Source: an uncultured Verrucomicrobiales bacterium
Lineage (GTDB): Bacteria; Verrucomicrobiota; Verrucomicrobiia; Verrucomicrobiales; Akkermansiaceae
NCBI GenBank assembly: GCA_937928545.1
Contig: CALGJQ010000011.1
Location: 81,309-145,308, forward strand
DNA length: 64,000 nucleotides
Direction of reading: 5' to 3'
In this document: positions 8,635 to 16,152 of the stretch, one piece after another
Position numbering within the stretch: position 1 is the first letter of the stretch
How the letters are laid out: every line of letters begins with the position of its first letter
Translations under genes and position numbers: made by a program
The notes under the pieces: generated by a model
Databases searched by the model: none
What the model was told of the DNA's origin: nothing
Seen by the model: the letters and a program-made list of their open reading frames with translations, nothing else

Positions 8635-9249
8635 ATGCTTTCATTAATTTTCCATCCAGTCTCTTCATTTATTCTCGGGGTCTTCATGGCCTTGCTTGTG
8701 ACCTCTCTTGTTCTTAGCTCTTGTTCAGGACCAAATGACAGCGCTCAAGTGGTCGCAAACTACCAGTCCGCAATCCTACAAGCAGACTCCAAAGGTCTCG
8801 AACCAGGAACCCCTGAAGAAAAGGCCGCTCTGGAGCGCTTCACCAACTTTCTAAAAAACGTTGGAAACAAGGACTACCTCGAAAAAGAAACCGCAAAAAC
8901 CTATGCCCAAGGAGCCTTTCTCGACGACACCATCGTCACTCACAACGGCCCCGAGGAGATTCAGCAGTATTTTATCCAAACAGCGGCAACAATGACCAAG
9001 TTTGAACTCACAATTCTCGATACCGCCCGATCCGGATCCGACTATTACATTCGTTGGAAGATGATTTTCGCCGCGCCCAAACTCAGCAAAGGGAGCCCGA
9101 TCCACTCCGTAGGAATGAGCCAAGTGCGCTTCAACTCAAAAGGCCAAGTCACCTTCCACCAGGACTTCTGGGATTCTGGGAAAAACATCTATGGTCATAT
9201 TCCAGTCGTCGGGGGATTGATCAAAATCATTCGTAATAGGATGAAGTAA
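8635..9249 (+). CDS. NTF2/SnoaL-like lipoprotein, first gene of lipid-modification block
   Basis: A roughly 204-residue exported protein. A hydrophobic segment ends TSLVLSSC, a lipobox, so the mature form is probably lipid-anchored. The ATG at 8686, directly before that segment, is an alternative start. Residues about 75-190 look like an NTF2-like (SnoaL) cone fold: GAFLDDTIVTHNGPEEIQQYF, then YYIRWKMIF and FHQDFWDSG. It ends four bases before the desaturase start, so it is translationally linked to the operon. NTF2-like proteins recur in proteobacterial clusters with COG2907/DUF1365/CFA-synthase genes (recalled knowledge). Whether it binds lipid or is enzymatic is unknown. Confidence 0.75.
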   Translation: MLSLIFHPVSSFILGVFMALLVTSLVLSSCSGPNDSAQVVANYQSAILQADSKGLEPGTPEEKAALERFTNFLKNVGNKDYLEKETAKTYAQGAFLDDTIVTHNGPEEIQQYFIQTAATMTKFELTILDTARSGSDYYIRWKMIFAAPKLSKGSPIHSVGMSQVRFNSKGQVTFHQDFWDSGKNIYGHIPVVGGLIKIIRNRMK

Positions 9250-9252
9250 ACC

Positions 9253-10221
9253 ATGTCTAAACCTAATCACCAAAAGGCCTCCCCGCTCGCGACCACGGGT
9301 CGTGTCATCGGCCAATGGTTGGATTCCGATTTCCGACGCGAGGACTCTCCCGATCCCTCGAATCTCCCTGACAAGGTCAATTGGGAACGCACCTTGCCCT
9401 TCATCTTCCTCCACCTCGGCTGCCTTGCAGTCTTCTGGGTGGGCATCAACTGGACCGTCGTTCTTGCCGCTGCCTTTCTTTACCTCCTGCGGATGTTCGC
9501 CATCACCGGGTTCTATCACCGCTACTTTTCCCATCGCACTTTCAAGACCTCCCGAGTCGGCCAGTTCCTTTTCGCCGCCCTCGGTAATAGCTCCATGCAG
9601 CGCGGCCCGCTCTGGTGGGCCTCTACTCATCGTCATCATCACAAGCATTCGGACGAAGAAGTCGATGTTCATTCTCCCGTTCAACACGGCTTCGCCTGGT
9701 CCCATATCGGTTGGCTCACTTCGATGAAGAATTTCCCTACCGACTACGAGCGAATCCCCGATCTCAAAAAATTCCCCGAACTCGTTTTCCTCAACCGCTA
9801 CGACCAAGTCGTGCCCTTCGTTTACGGACTCGTCATGCTCGCAATCGGCGCGGGGCTAGAACACTTCGCACCCTCCCTCGGCGTCACAATGGGCCAGTTC
9901 TTCATCTGGACCTTCTTCATTAGCACCACCGTGCTCCTCCACGGCACGCTCTTTATCAACTCCCTCGCGCACGTCTGGGGAAAGCGCCGCTACGATACCA
10001 CTGATGACAGCCGCAACTCCTACCTCCTCGCCCTCATTACCCTTGGCGAAGGTTGGCATAATAATCACCACCGCTACCCCCACTCCGCTCGCCAAGGATT
10101 CCGCAAACGGGAATTCGACCCAACCTACTACGGGCTCAAAATCCTCTCATGGCTGGGCATCATCTGGGACCTCAAACCCGTTCCCCAACGCGTCAAAGAG
10201 GAAGGTGGAACAACCCAATGA
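9253..10221 (+). CDS. Acyl-lipid / acyl-CoA delta-9-type fatty acid desaturase
   Basis: Membrane di-iron desaturase (322 residues) that introduces a double bond in an acyl chain. All three histidine boxes are visible: HRYFSH (about residue 89), HRHHHKHSD (about 125) and HNNHHRYPHS (about 268). They are separated by hydrophobic segments around residues 50-85 and 195-235. The stop overlaps the ATG of the next gene (ATGA). It would supply the unsaturated acyl chains on which the downstream CFA-like methyltransferases could act, which is inference. Confidence 0.93.
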   Translation: MSKPNHQKASPLATTGRVIGQWLDSDFRREDSPDPSNLPDKVNWERTLPFIFLHLGCLAVFWVGINWTVVLAAAFLYLLRMFAITGFYHRYFSHRTFKTSRVGQFLFAALGNSSMQRGPLWWASTHRHHHKHSDEEVDVHSPVQHGFAWSHIGWLTSMKNFPTDYERIPDLKKFPELVFLNRYDQVVPFVYGLVMLAIGAGLEHFAPSLGVTMGQFFIWTFFISTTVLLHGTLFINSLAHVWGKRRYDTTDDSRNSYLLALITLGEGWHNNHHRYPHSARQGFRKREFDPTYYGLKILSWLGIIWDLKPVPQRVKEEGGTTQ

Positions 10222-11462
10222 TTGCGGGTCGCAAGAAAATCGCCATCGTTGGCTCCGGAATCTCCGGCATGGCCTGCGCGCATTTCCTCCACCCTCATCA
10301 CGACATTACTCTCTTTGAAAAAGACGACCGCATCGGCGGACATTCCAATACCGTGATGGCGGGCGATGATCCCATCGACACTGGCTTCATGGTCTACAAC
10401 GAGGTCACTTACCCTCTCCTCACCCGCCTCTTCAAAGACCTCAAGGTTGAAACAAAAGAGACCTCGATGTCCTTCAGCGTCCAACATCAGAAGGACGGTC
10501 TAGAATTTAATGGCGGCAGTCTCAACCTCCTCTTTGGACAGCGAAAAAACCTCTTTCGCCCCCGCTTCTGGAAGATGCTCCTTCAAATCAACCGCTTTAA
10601 TAAAGAGACGGTCGAGGAGTTAAAAAAACCTGAAGAAACCACTCTCACTCTCGCCCAATACGTCGAGGAACGAGGCTACGGACAAGACTTTCTCCGCTGG
10701 TATCTCTCACCCATGGCCGCCGCCGTTTGGTCCAGCCCACCGGAGAAAATCGAAGACTTCCCCGCCATCACTCTCATGCGCTTTTGGCATAACCACGGCT
10801 TCCTCGGGCTCGACACCCAGCACCCCTGGCGCACCGTCGTGGGCGGTTCACAGGAGTATGTCAAAAAGATCATCACGCCCTTCGCTGATCGTATTAAAAA
10901 AGGCGACCCCGTTCTCTCCATCACCCCAGAAAACGAAGTAACTCTCTCCTCTGGTCAGCGCGAAAAATTCGATCTTATCATCAGCGCCGCGCACGGAGAC
11001 CAAGCTCTCAATCTCCTCACTGATCCAACGCAACTCGAGCAGGACATCCTCTCCAATTTTCCCTACCAAGCAAACAAAGCCGTCCTCCACACCGACGAGC
11101 AGTTCATGCCAAAGACCCGTCGTTGCTGGGCCTCTTGGAACTACCGCATCGATCGCGGAAAGCATTCCACCATCTACTGGATGAATAGCCTGCAAGGAGC
11201 GACCGCCCCGAAGAACTTCTTCGTATCGATCAATCCCTCCGCGCCCATTGCTAAGGAGCACCTCATCAAGGAGCTCGACTACGAACACCCGCTCTTCGAT
11301 CTCGCCAGCATCGCCGCCCAGAGTCGAATCCCCGAACTCCACGACGCCGAGACCGGCCGCTACTTCTGCGGCGCTTGGCAACGCTACGGCTTCCACGAAG
11401 ACGGACTCTGGTCGGCCTTTCGACTCTGCGAAAAAATCCTAGGAAGGGCCCCTTGGTCATGA
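10218..11462 (+). CDS. FAD-dependent amine-oxidase-like oxidoreductase (COG2907 type)
   Basis: A 414-residue flavoprotein. The N-terminal Rossmann motif KIAIVGSGISGMACAHFL, followed by TLFEKDDRIGGHSNTV, is the dinucleotide-binding signature. The C-terminal FAD segment is RYFCGAWQRYGFHEDGLWSA. The Trp/His-rich middle (SPMAAAVWSSPPEKIEDFPA, WNYRIDRG) matches predicted NAD/FAD-binding proteins that co-occur with DUF1365 and CFA-synthase-like genes. It probably dehydrogenates or rearranges methylated acyl chains; the substrate is not known. Start and stop overlap both neighbours by four bases. Confidence 0.88.
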   Translation: MIAGRKKIAIVGSGISGMACAHFLHPHHDITLFEKDDRIGGHSNTVMAGDDPIDTGFMVYNEVTYPLLTRLFKDLKVETKETSMSFSVQHQKDGLEFNGGSLNLLFGQRKNLFRPRFWKMLLQINRFNKETVEELKKPEETTLTLAQYVEERGYGQDFLRWYLSPMAAAVWSSPPEKIEDFPAITLMRFWHNHGFLGLDTQHPWRTVVGGSQEYVKKIITPFADRIKKGDPVLSITPENEVTLSSGQREKFDLIISAAHGDQALNLLTDPTQLEQDILSNFPYQANKAVLHTDEQFMPKTRRCWASWNYRIDRGKHSTIYWMNSLQGATAPKNFFVSINPSAPIAKEHLIKELDYEHPLFDLASIAAQSRIPELHDAETGRYFCGAWQRYGFHEDGLWSAFRLCEKILGRAPWS

Positions 11463-12241
11463 CTTCCTGCCTCTACGAATGCGAGATCATGCACCGACGC
11501 CTCAAGCCGGAGCAAAAGCGCTTCGACTACCGCATTTTCATGCTCAGCGTGGACCTCGACGAACCCCCAAAGGTCCCTTTCCTCGGGCTCAACCGCTTCA
11601 ATCTCTTCGCCCTCAACGACCGCGACCACATCGACCTCGGCCAACCCGGCGGCATCCGCGCCAATCTCTTCGCTTGGATGAAGCAGGAAAACATCGACTG
11701 CCCAGCCGATGCCCGCGTCCGTCTCGTCACCCTCCCCCGCGTTCTCGGCTACGCTTTCAAGCCGGTCTCTTTTTACTACCTCAGCACAAAAGAAGGCATA
11801 CCTCTCTTTTCCATCGCCGAGGTTCGGAACACTTACCACGAGATGAAACTCTTCCTCGTCGATGGGGAGAAAGAAAAGGGATGGCAGCGGCGCGTCAAAA
11901 AAGACTTCTACGTCTCCCCCTTCTCAGACGTCGAAGACTCCTTCCACTTCAAGCTCGGCCTCCCCGCCGACAACTGGGCCGTCAATATCGACAACCTCGA
12001 TTCCGAAGGCGTAACCCTCGTCTCCGCAATCCGTGGTAAAACAAAGCCCCTCACCGGCCGCCGACTTCTCTGGTATGGCTTTAAATATCCCCTTCTCTCA
12101 CTTAAGGTCATATTCATGATTCACTGGCAAGCGCTCAAACTCTGGACCCGCAAGGTACCGCACTTTGCCAAGTCAGCCAAAAAGGAATCTCAAACCGATG
12201 TCCTCCGCCCCCACTCCTCACTCACTTCGACCGATGACTAA
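11459..12241 (+). CDS. DUF1365 family protein
   Basis: A 260-residue protein with the standard family start CLYECEIMHRRLKPEQKRF. Conserved blocks are LVTLPRVLGYAFKPVSFYY (about residue 90), EVRNTYHEM (about 122) and KDFYVSPFSDVEDSFHF (about 147). A hydrophobic C-terminal stretch (about 215-235) may sit in the membrane. The fold and catalytic role are uncharacterised; the family almost always accompanies COG2907 oxidoreductases and CFA synthases, as here. The start overlaps the previous stop (ATGA); the end overlaps the next start by eight bases. Confidence 0.9.
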   Translation: MTSCLYECEIMHRRLKPEQKRFDYRIFMLSVDLDEPPKVPFLGLNRFNLFALNDRDHIDLGQPGGIRANLFAWMKQENIDCPADARVRLVTLPRVLGYAFKPVSFYYLSTKEGIPLFSIAEVRNTYHEMKLFLVDGEKEKGWQRRVKKDFYVSPFSDVEDSFHFKLGLPADNWAVNIDNLDSEGVTLVSAIRGKTKPLTGRRLLWYGFKYPLLSLKVIFMIHWQALKLWTRKVPHFAKSAKKESQTDVLRPHSSLTSTDD

Positions 12242-13478
12242 TTCTCCCGCTCCTACCAAAAACGGCCTTCCCGAAAAACTCGTCGTAGGCCTCCTCAACA
12301 AAATGCCCGAAGGCCACCTCCGCATGACCTATGCCGATGGCTCCGTGCGGGAATTTGGCGATCTCGAAAGTGAGGTCACCGCTGAAGTCACGATCAACGA
12401 CGATCAGGAATTTTTCAAACGCTGCGCTTACTACGGAAACGTCGGCATGGGCGAAGCCTACACCGATGGACTCTGGGACACACCCGATATCCGCGCCGTC
12501 ATCAATTGGTTCATCATAAACATGCAGGCCCTGCAAGGTGCCGACACCTCATCGGACAAACTCCCCGGCGTCGGCCTTCTTAAAGTGGTCAATTGGTTCC
12601 GCCACCTCAAGCGCGCCAACACCATCGAAACGAGCCGCCGAAACATCTCCGAGCACTACGATCTCGGCAATGAATTCTACTCACTCTGGCTCGATGCCAC
12701 CATGACCTATTCCTGCGCGAAATTTGAGAAAGGCGATGAAGCCTTCGAAGATGCCCAAAGCGCAAAATACGAAGCCTTGTGCCAAAAACTCCAACTCAAA
12801 CCGACCGATCACGTCCTCGAAATCGGCTGCGGTTGGGGTGGCTTTGGCGTTCATGCCGCCAAGCACCATGGTTGCAAGGTCACCGGAGTCACCATCTCGA
12901 ACGAGCAAGCAAAGTATGCCCGCGAGCGCGTCAAAAAGGCAGGCCTCGAAGACAAGTTCGAAATCCGTATCGAAGACTACCGCCACATCAAAGGGACCTT
13001 CGATAAAATCGTTTCGATCGAAATGATCGAAGCGGTCGGCGACAAATTCCACCAACCCTTCTTCGAGAAATGCCACGAAGTCCTCGCCCCCGATGGCATC
13101 ATGGCAATCCAGATGATCACGGTTCCCGACAACCGATACAAGAGCCTAACCAAAGGCGTCGATTGGATCCAAAAAACAATCTTCCCCGGTTCCCTCCTCA
13201 TGAGCGTCGGCCGCGTTAATGAGGTCCTTTTAAAAACGAGCGACCTCTTCCTTCACGACCTCGAAGACTTTGGCGCCTACTACGTGCGCACTCTCCAAAA
13301 CTGGCATCGCAAGTTCAATGACTCGCGCGAATCCCTCCTCAAACTCGGTTTCGATGAACCCTTCATCCGCACTTGGAACTACTACCTCAAGTATTGCGAA
13401 GCCGGCTTCGCCTCTCGCAATATCTCCGTCGTGCAAGCCGTTTACACCCGACCAAACAATCCCGCATTAATGGCGTGA
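12234..13478 (+). CDS. Cyclopropane-fatty-acyl-phospholipid synthase family methyltransferase
   Basis: SAM-dependent enzyme of 414 residues expected to methylenate or methylate a double bond in membrane phospholipids. The N-terminal lipid-binding domain (about 15-120; YADGSVREFGD, AYTDGLWDT) precedes the catalytic domain. That domain has NISEHYDLGNEFY, MTYSCAKF (the conserved catalytic-region Cys), SAM motif VLEIGCGWGGFG (about 197) and SIEMIEAVG. All signature residues of CFA synthases that I can recognise are kept. A start at about 12198 is possible; 12234 gives the usual short overlap with DUF1365. Product could be cyclopropane, methyl-branched or a furan fatty acid precursor. Confidence 0.92.
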   Translation: MTNSPAPTKNGLPEKLVVGLLNKMPEGHLRMTYADGSVREFGDLESEVTAEVTINDDQEFFKRCAYYGNVGMGEAYTDGLWDTPDIRAVINWFIINMQALQGADTSSDKLPGVGLLKVVNWFRHLKRANTIETSRRNISEHYDLGNEFYSLWLDATMTYSCAKFEKGDEAFEDAQSAKYEALCQKLQLKPTDHVLEIGCGWGGFGVHAAKHHGCKVTGVTISNEQAKYARERVKKAGLEDKFEIRIEDYRHIKGTFDKIVSIEMIEAVGDKFHQPFFEKCHEVLAPDGIMAIQMITVPDNRYKSLTKGVDWIQKTIFPGSLLMSVGRVNEVLLKTSDLFLHDLEDFGAYYVRTLQNWHRKFNDSRESLLKLGFDEPFIRTWNYYLKYCEAGFASRNISVVQAVYTRPNNPALMA

Positions 13479-13981
13479 GCGAAGGAGAGGACAAACAAGA
13501 TCCTTGGTGGAAGCGCTGGTTTATTAACCCAGTTCTCAAGCAACTCACCCAAGGAATCTCAGCCGAAAAACTCGCTTGGACCATCGCCATCGGCTGTGGC
13601 TGCGGCATCTTCCCCATCATGGGGACGACCTCCATTGTTTGCTTCATCGCAGCCGCCACGCTGGGGCTCAACCAACCCGTCATTCAAGTCGTTTGCCACT
13701 CACTCTGGCCCGCTCACCTCGCTCTCATTCTTCCCTTCATCAAGTTCGGCCAATGGATCCACGGAAGCCCTCCACTCACCGCATCCATCCCCACGCTCCT
13801 CAAAGAATTCTTCGCCAGTCCTTGGCAATTTGCACAGGACTACTGGCTCGTCGCTTGGCATGGCGTCGTCGCTTGGCTTTTGATCGCCCTTCCACTCGTC
13901 TTCCTCATCCGCCTCCTGATGCTCCCTCTTCTCCGCGCCGCCGCGCTGCGGATTGAAAAGCGAAAGGAGGCCGCCGCATGA
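13475..13981 (+). CDS. DUF2062 membrane protein
   Basis: A 168-residue protein with two to three hydrophobic segments. The GTG at 13475 overlaps the preceding stop (GTGA). The family hallmark is LAWTIAIGCGCGIFPIMGTT (about residue 27), followed by LGLNQPVIQVV. It is a small inner-membrane protein of unknown function, often attached to lipid or polysaccharide enzymes. Its place inside the overlapping gene chain suggests it helps transport or position lipid substrates (inference). It ends in a basic tail RIEKRKEAAA. Confidence 0.85.
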   Translation: MSEGEDKQDPWWKRWFINPVLKQLTQGISAEKLAWTIAIGCGCGIFPIMGTTSIVCFIAAATLGLNQPVIQVVCHSLWPAHLALILPFIKFGQWIHGSPPLTASIPTLLKEFFASPWQFAQDYWLVAWHGVVAWLLIALPLVFLIRLLMLPLLRAAALRIEKRKEAAA

Positions 13982-14766
13982 ACGATCTCACTCTCCTCCC
14001 AATCGTATCCGCCCTCGTCGTCATCGATTTCATCGCAGGCTGGTGGTTCGGTTCTAAGATCAAAAACTACTCCCTCGTCGATGCCCTCTGGGCAGGCTGG
14101 ATCGGCCTCGCCGGACTCATCTACGCCCTCTTCGGAAACGGCACGGTCTCCAAACGAATCGCCGCCGGAGCCATCGCCCTCATCTGGGGTGGCCGCCTCG
14201 CCTACCACCTGCAAAAGCGCATCCGCAAGCATCACCCGGAAGAAGACACCCGATACCAAAAGCTCCGCGAAATCTGGCAAGGCCGCGTCAAATCATCCTT
14301 CTTTTGGTTCTTCCTCGCGCAAGCCCTCTCCGTCCTCATCCTCTCCCTTCCCTACTTCCTCATCACTCGCGATTCCTCCCCTTGGGGCCACTTTGAAACC
14401 CTCGGCCTCATCGTCGTCATCATCGGCCTCGCTGGTGAAATCCTCTCCGACCACCAAATGTCGAAGTTTAAAGAAAGGGACAATCGCTCGACCTCCGTCT
14501 GCCGCGATGGCCTCTGGAACTACTCCCGCCACCCCAACTACTTCTTCGAGATGGTCATCTGGATTGGCCTCTATCTCTTCGCCTGCGGCTCCGCTTGGGG
14601 ATGGACCACCATCTTCGCCCCTCTCAGCATCACCTACCTCCTCCTCAAGGTCACCGGCATCCCGCCGACTGAAGCCTCCGCCCTGAAACGAAAAGGCGAG
14701 GCCTACCGCGAGTATCAGCGCACCACGAGCGCCTTTATTCCTCTTCCACCAAAAAAATCATCATGA
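13978..14766 (+). CDS. DUF1295 / steroid 5-alpha-reductase-like membrane enzyme
   Basis: A 262-residue polytopic membrane protein with about six hydrophobic segments. The C-terminal signature CRDGLWNYSRHPNYFFEMVI (about residue 173) is the NADPH-binding R-x-HPNY motif shared with steroid 5-alpha-reductases and isoprenylcysteine methyltransferases. It would be a candidate to reduce a carbon-carbon double bond of a modified acyl chain in this operon (inference). ATGA overlaps join it to both neighbours. Confidence 0.88.
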   Translation: MNDLTLLPIVSALVVIDFIAGWWFGSKIKNYSLVDALWAGWIGLAGLIYALFGNGTVSKRIAAGAIALIWGGRLAYHLQKRIRKHHPEEDTRYQKLREIWQGRVKSSFFWFFLAQALSVLILSLPYFLITRDSSPWGHFETLGLIVVIIGLAGEILSDHQMSKFKERDNRSTSVCRDGLWNYSRHPNYFFEMVIWIGLYLFACGSAWGWTTIFAPLSITYLLLKVTGIPPTEASALKRKGEAYREYQRTTSAFIPLPPKKSS

Positions 14767-15803
14767 GCACGATCGACGACATTCTAGCCAAAGACATCAT
14801 CCCCGATGCCCTCATCCGCATCGGCATCCGCTCTCGTCTCAAAGGGACCCTCGCACCGTTTGAAAAACTCACTTGCGAAGAACGCCAAGCCTTGGTGATG
14901 CAGCACGTCCGCGAACTCAAAAAAAGCCCTCTCGCCATCGCAACCGACGAAGCAAACGAGCAACACTACGAACTCCCCACCGCCTTTTTCCAAAAGTGCC
15001 TCGGCCCACACATGAAATACAGCTCCGGCTATTGGGATCCCGGCGTCACTGATATCGAAACCTCGGAAGCCCGCATGCTCGCCCTTTCCTGTGAACGTGC
15101 CGAACTCGAAGACGGTCATCGCATTCTCGAACTCGGCTGCGGTTGGGGCTCACTCACCCTCTGGATGGGAAAACATTATCCAAACTCCAAAATCACCGCT
15201 GTCTCCAATTCCCGCACCCAAAAAGAATACATCGATGCTCAGGCCAAAGAACGAGGCCTCGCCAATATCGAAGTTAAAACAGTCAACATGATCGACTACC
15301 AAGGCGAGGGCGAAAGCGTCTTCGACCGCGTCGTCTCAGTCGAAATGTTCGAGCACATGAAAAACTACGAACTCCTCCTCGGACGCGTTTCGCAGTGGCT
15401 CAAACCCGAGGGAAAACTCTTCGTCCATATCTTCACCCACCGTGAATATGCCTACCACTACGAGGCCAAGGACGAGAGCGACTGGATGGCCCTTTACTTC
15501 TTCACCGGTGGCCAAATGCCTTCCGACGACCTCCTCCTCTACTTCCAAAACGACCTTAAAATCGACGATCATTGGCAAGTCAGCGGAACCCATTACCAAA
15601 AAACCTCAGAAGCCTGGCTCTCCCGCATGGACGCCGCCAGCGACGAACTCAAACCCCTCATCGCCGAAACCTACGGCGAATCCGACGCCAAACAATGGTG
15701 GGTTTGGTGGCGCTGCTTCTACATGGCCTGCGCCGAACTCTGGGGCTACAAAGGCGGCGACGAATGGATCGTCTCCCACTACCGCTTCACTAACCAAAAG
15801 TAG
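14763..15803 (+). CDS. Second CFA-synthase-like SAM methyltransferase
   Basis: A 346-residue class I methyltransferase related to CFA synthases and coclaurine-N-methyltransferase-like proteins. Motifs are ATDEANEQHYELPTAFF (about 60), ILELGCGWGSLTLWMG (about 121), FDRVVSVEMFEHMKNYE and WHALYF-like WMALYFFTGG. It differs from the first enzyme: it lacks the N-terminal lipid-binding domain, and the CFA-synthase Cys segment YSCA reads YSSG. A plain methyl transfer on a different intermediate is therefore more likely than cyclopropanation (inference). Last gene of the overlapping block. Confidence 0.88.
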   Translation: MSTIDDILAKDIIPDALIRIGIRSRLKGTLAPFEKLTCEERQALVMQHVRELKKSPLAIATDEANEQHYELPTAFFQKCLGPHMKYSSGYWDPGVTDIETSEARMLALSCERAELEDGHRILELGCGWGSLTLWMGKHYPNSKITAVSNSRTQKEYIDAQAKERGLANIEVKTVNMIDYQGEGESVFDRVVSVEMFEHMKNYELLLGRVSQWLKPEGKLFVHIFTHREYAYHYEAKDESDWMALYFFTGGQMPSDDLLLYFQNDLKIDDHWQVSGTHYQKTSEAWLSRMDAASDELKPLIAETYGESDAKQWWVWWRCFYMACAELWGYKGGDEWIVSHYRFTNQK

Positions 15804-15832
15804 ACGGAAGCTCCAGCTTTCGCCCCCCATTC

Positions 15833-16105
15833 CTAGCCCAATTCAATCAAGTCATTAATCTCATCCCGCACCGCCGGTTCGGAGATATGAAAAATTTCTT
15901 GGAGGTAAGGCCGAACAGCTCCCGAAAAACTAGGATTCGCCCTCAATAAGGTCCACAGCTTCTGGCTCGCCTTCATCGCACGCACCTCCTTCTTCGCGGC
16001 AAGATCTTGAAGCAACTTAGTCAGCACTTTGCCATCCTCTGGCGAGACTCCGTGCTTCTCCCATTTCTCCATTCGCAATCGTTTCCACAGCGGTTCCGCA
16101 CTCAT
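15833..16105 (-). CDS. Uncharacterised 90-residue helical protein, copy 1
   Basis: Small charged, probably all-helical cytoplasmic protein with no signal peptide. I do not recognise the family. It starts MSAEPLWKRLRM. A second gene at 26269-26541 encodes the same length with about 73 of 90 residues identical by my hand alignment, including the invariant block KVLTKLLQDLAAKK and YLQEIFHISEPAV. Both copies point leftward and lie just after the end of a rightward gene. Conservation at the protein level argues that it is really expressed; function unknown. Confidence 0.72.
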   Translation of the reverse strand: MSAEPLWKRLRMEKWEKHGVSPEDGKVLTKLLQDLAAKKEVRAMKASQKLWTLLRANPSFSGAVRPYLQEIFHISEPAVRDEINDLIELG

Positions 16106-16152
16106 TGCCAAACCCTACTCGTTCTCGAACGCTTTGGAAGCACCACCCAAAA

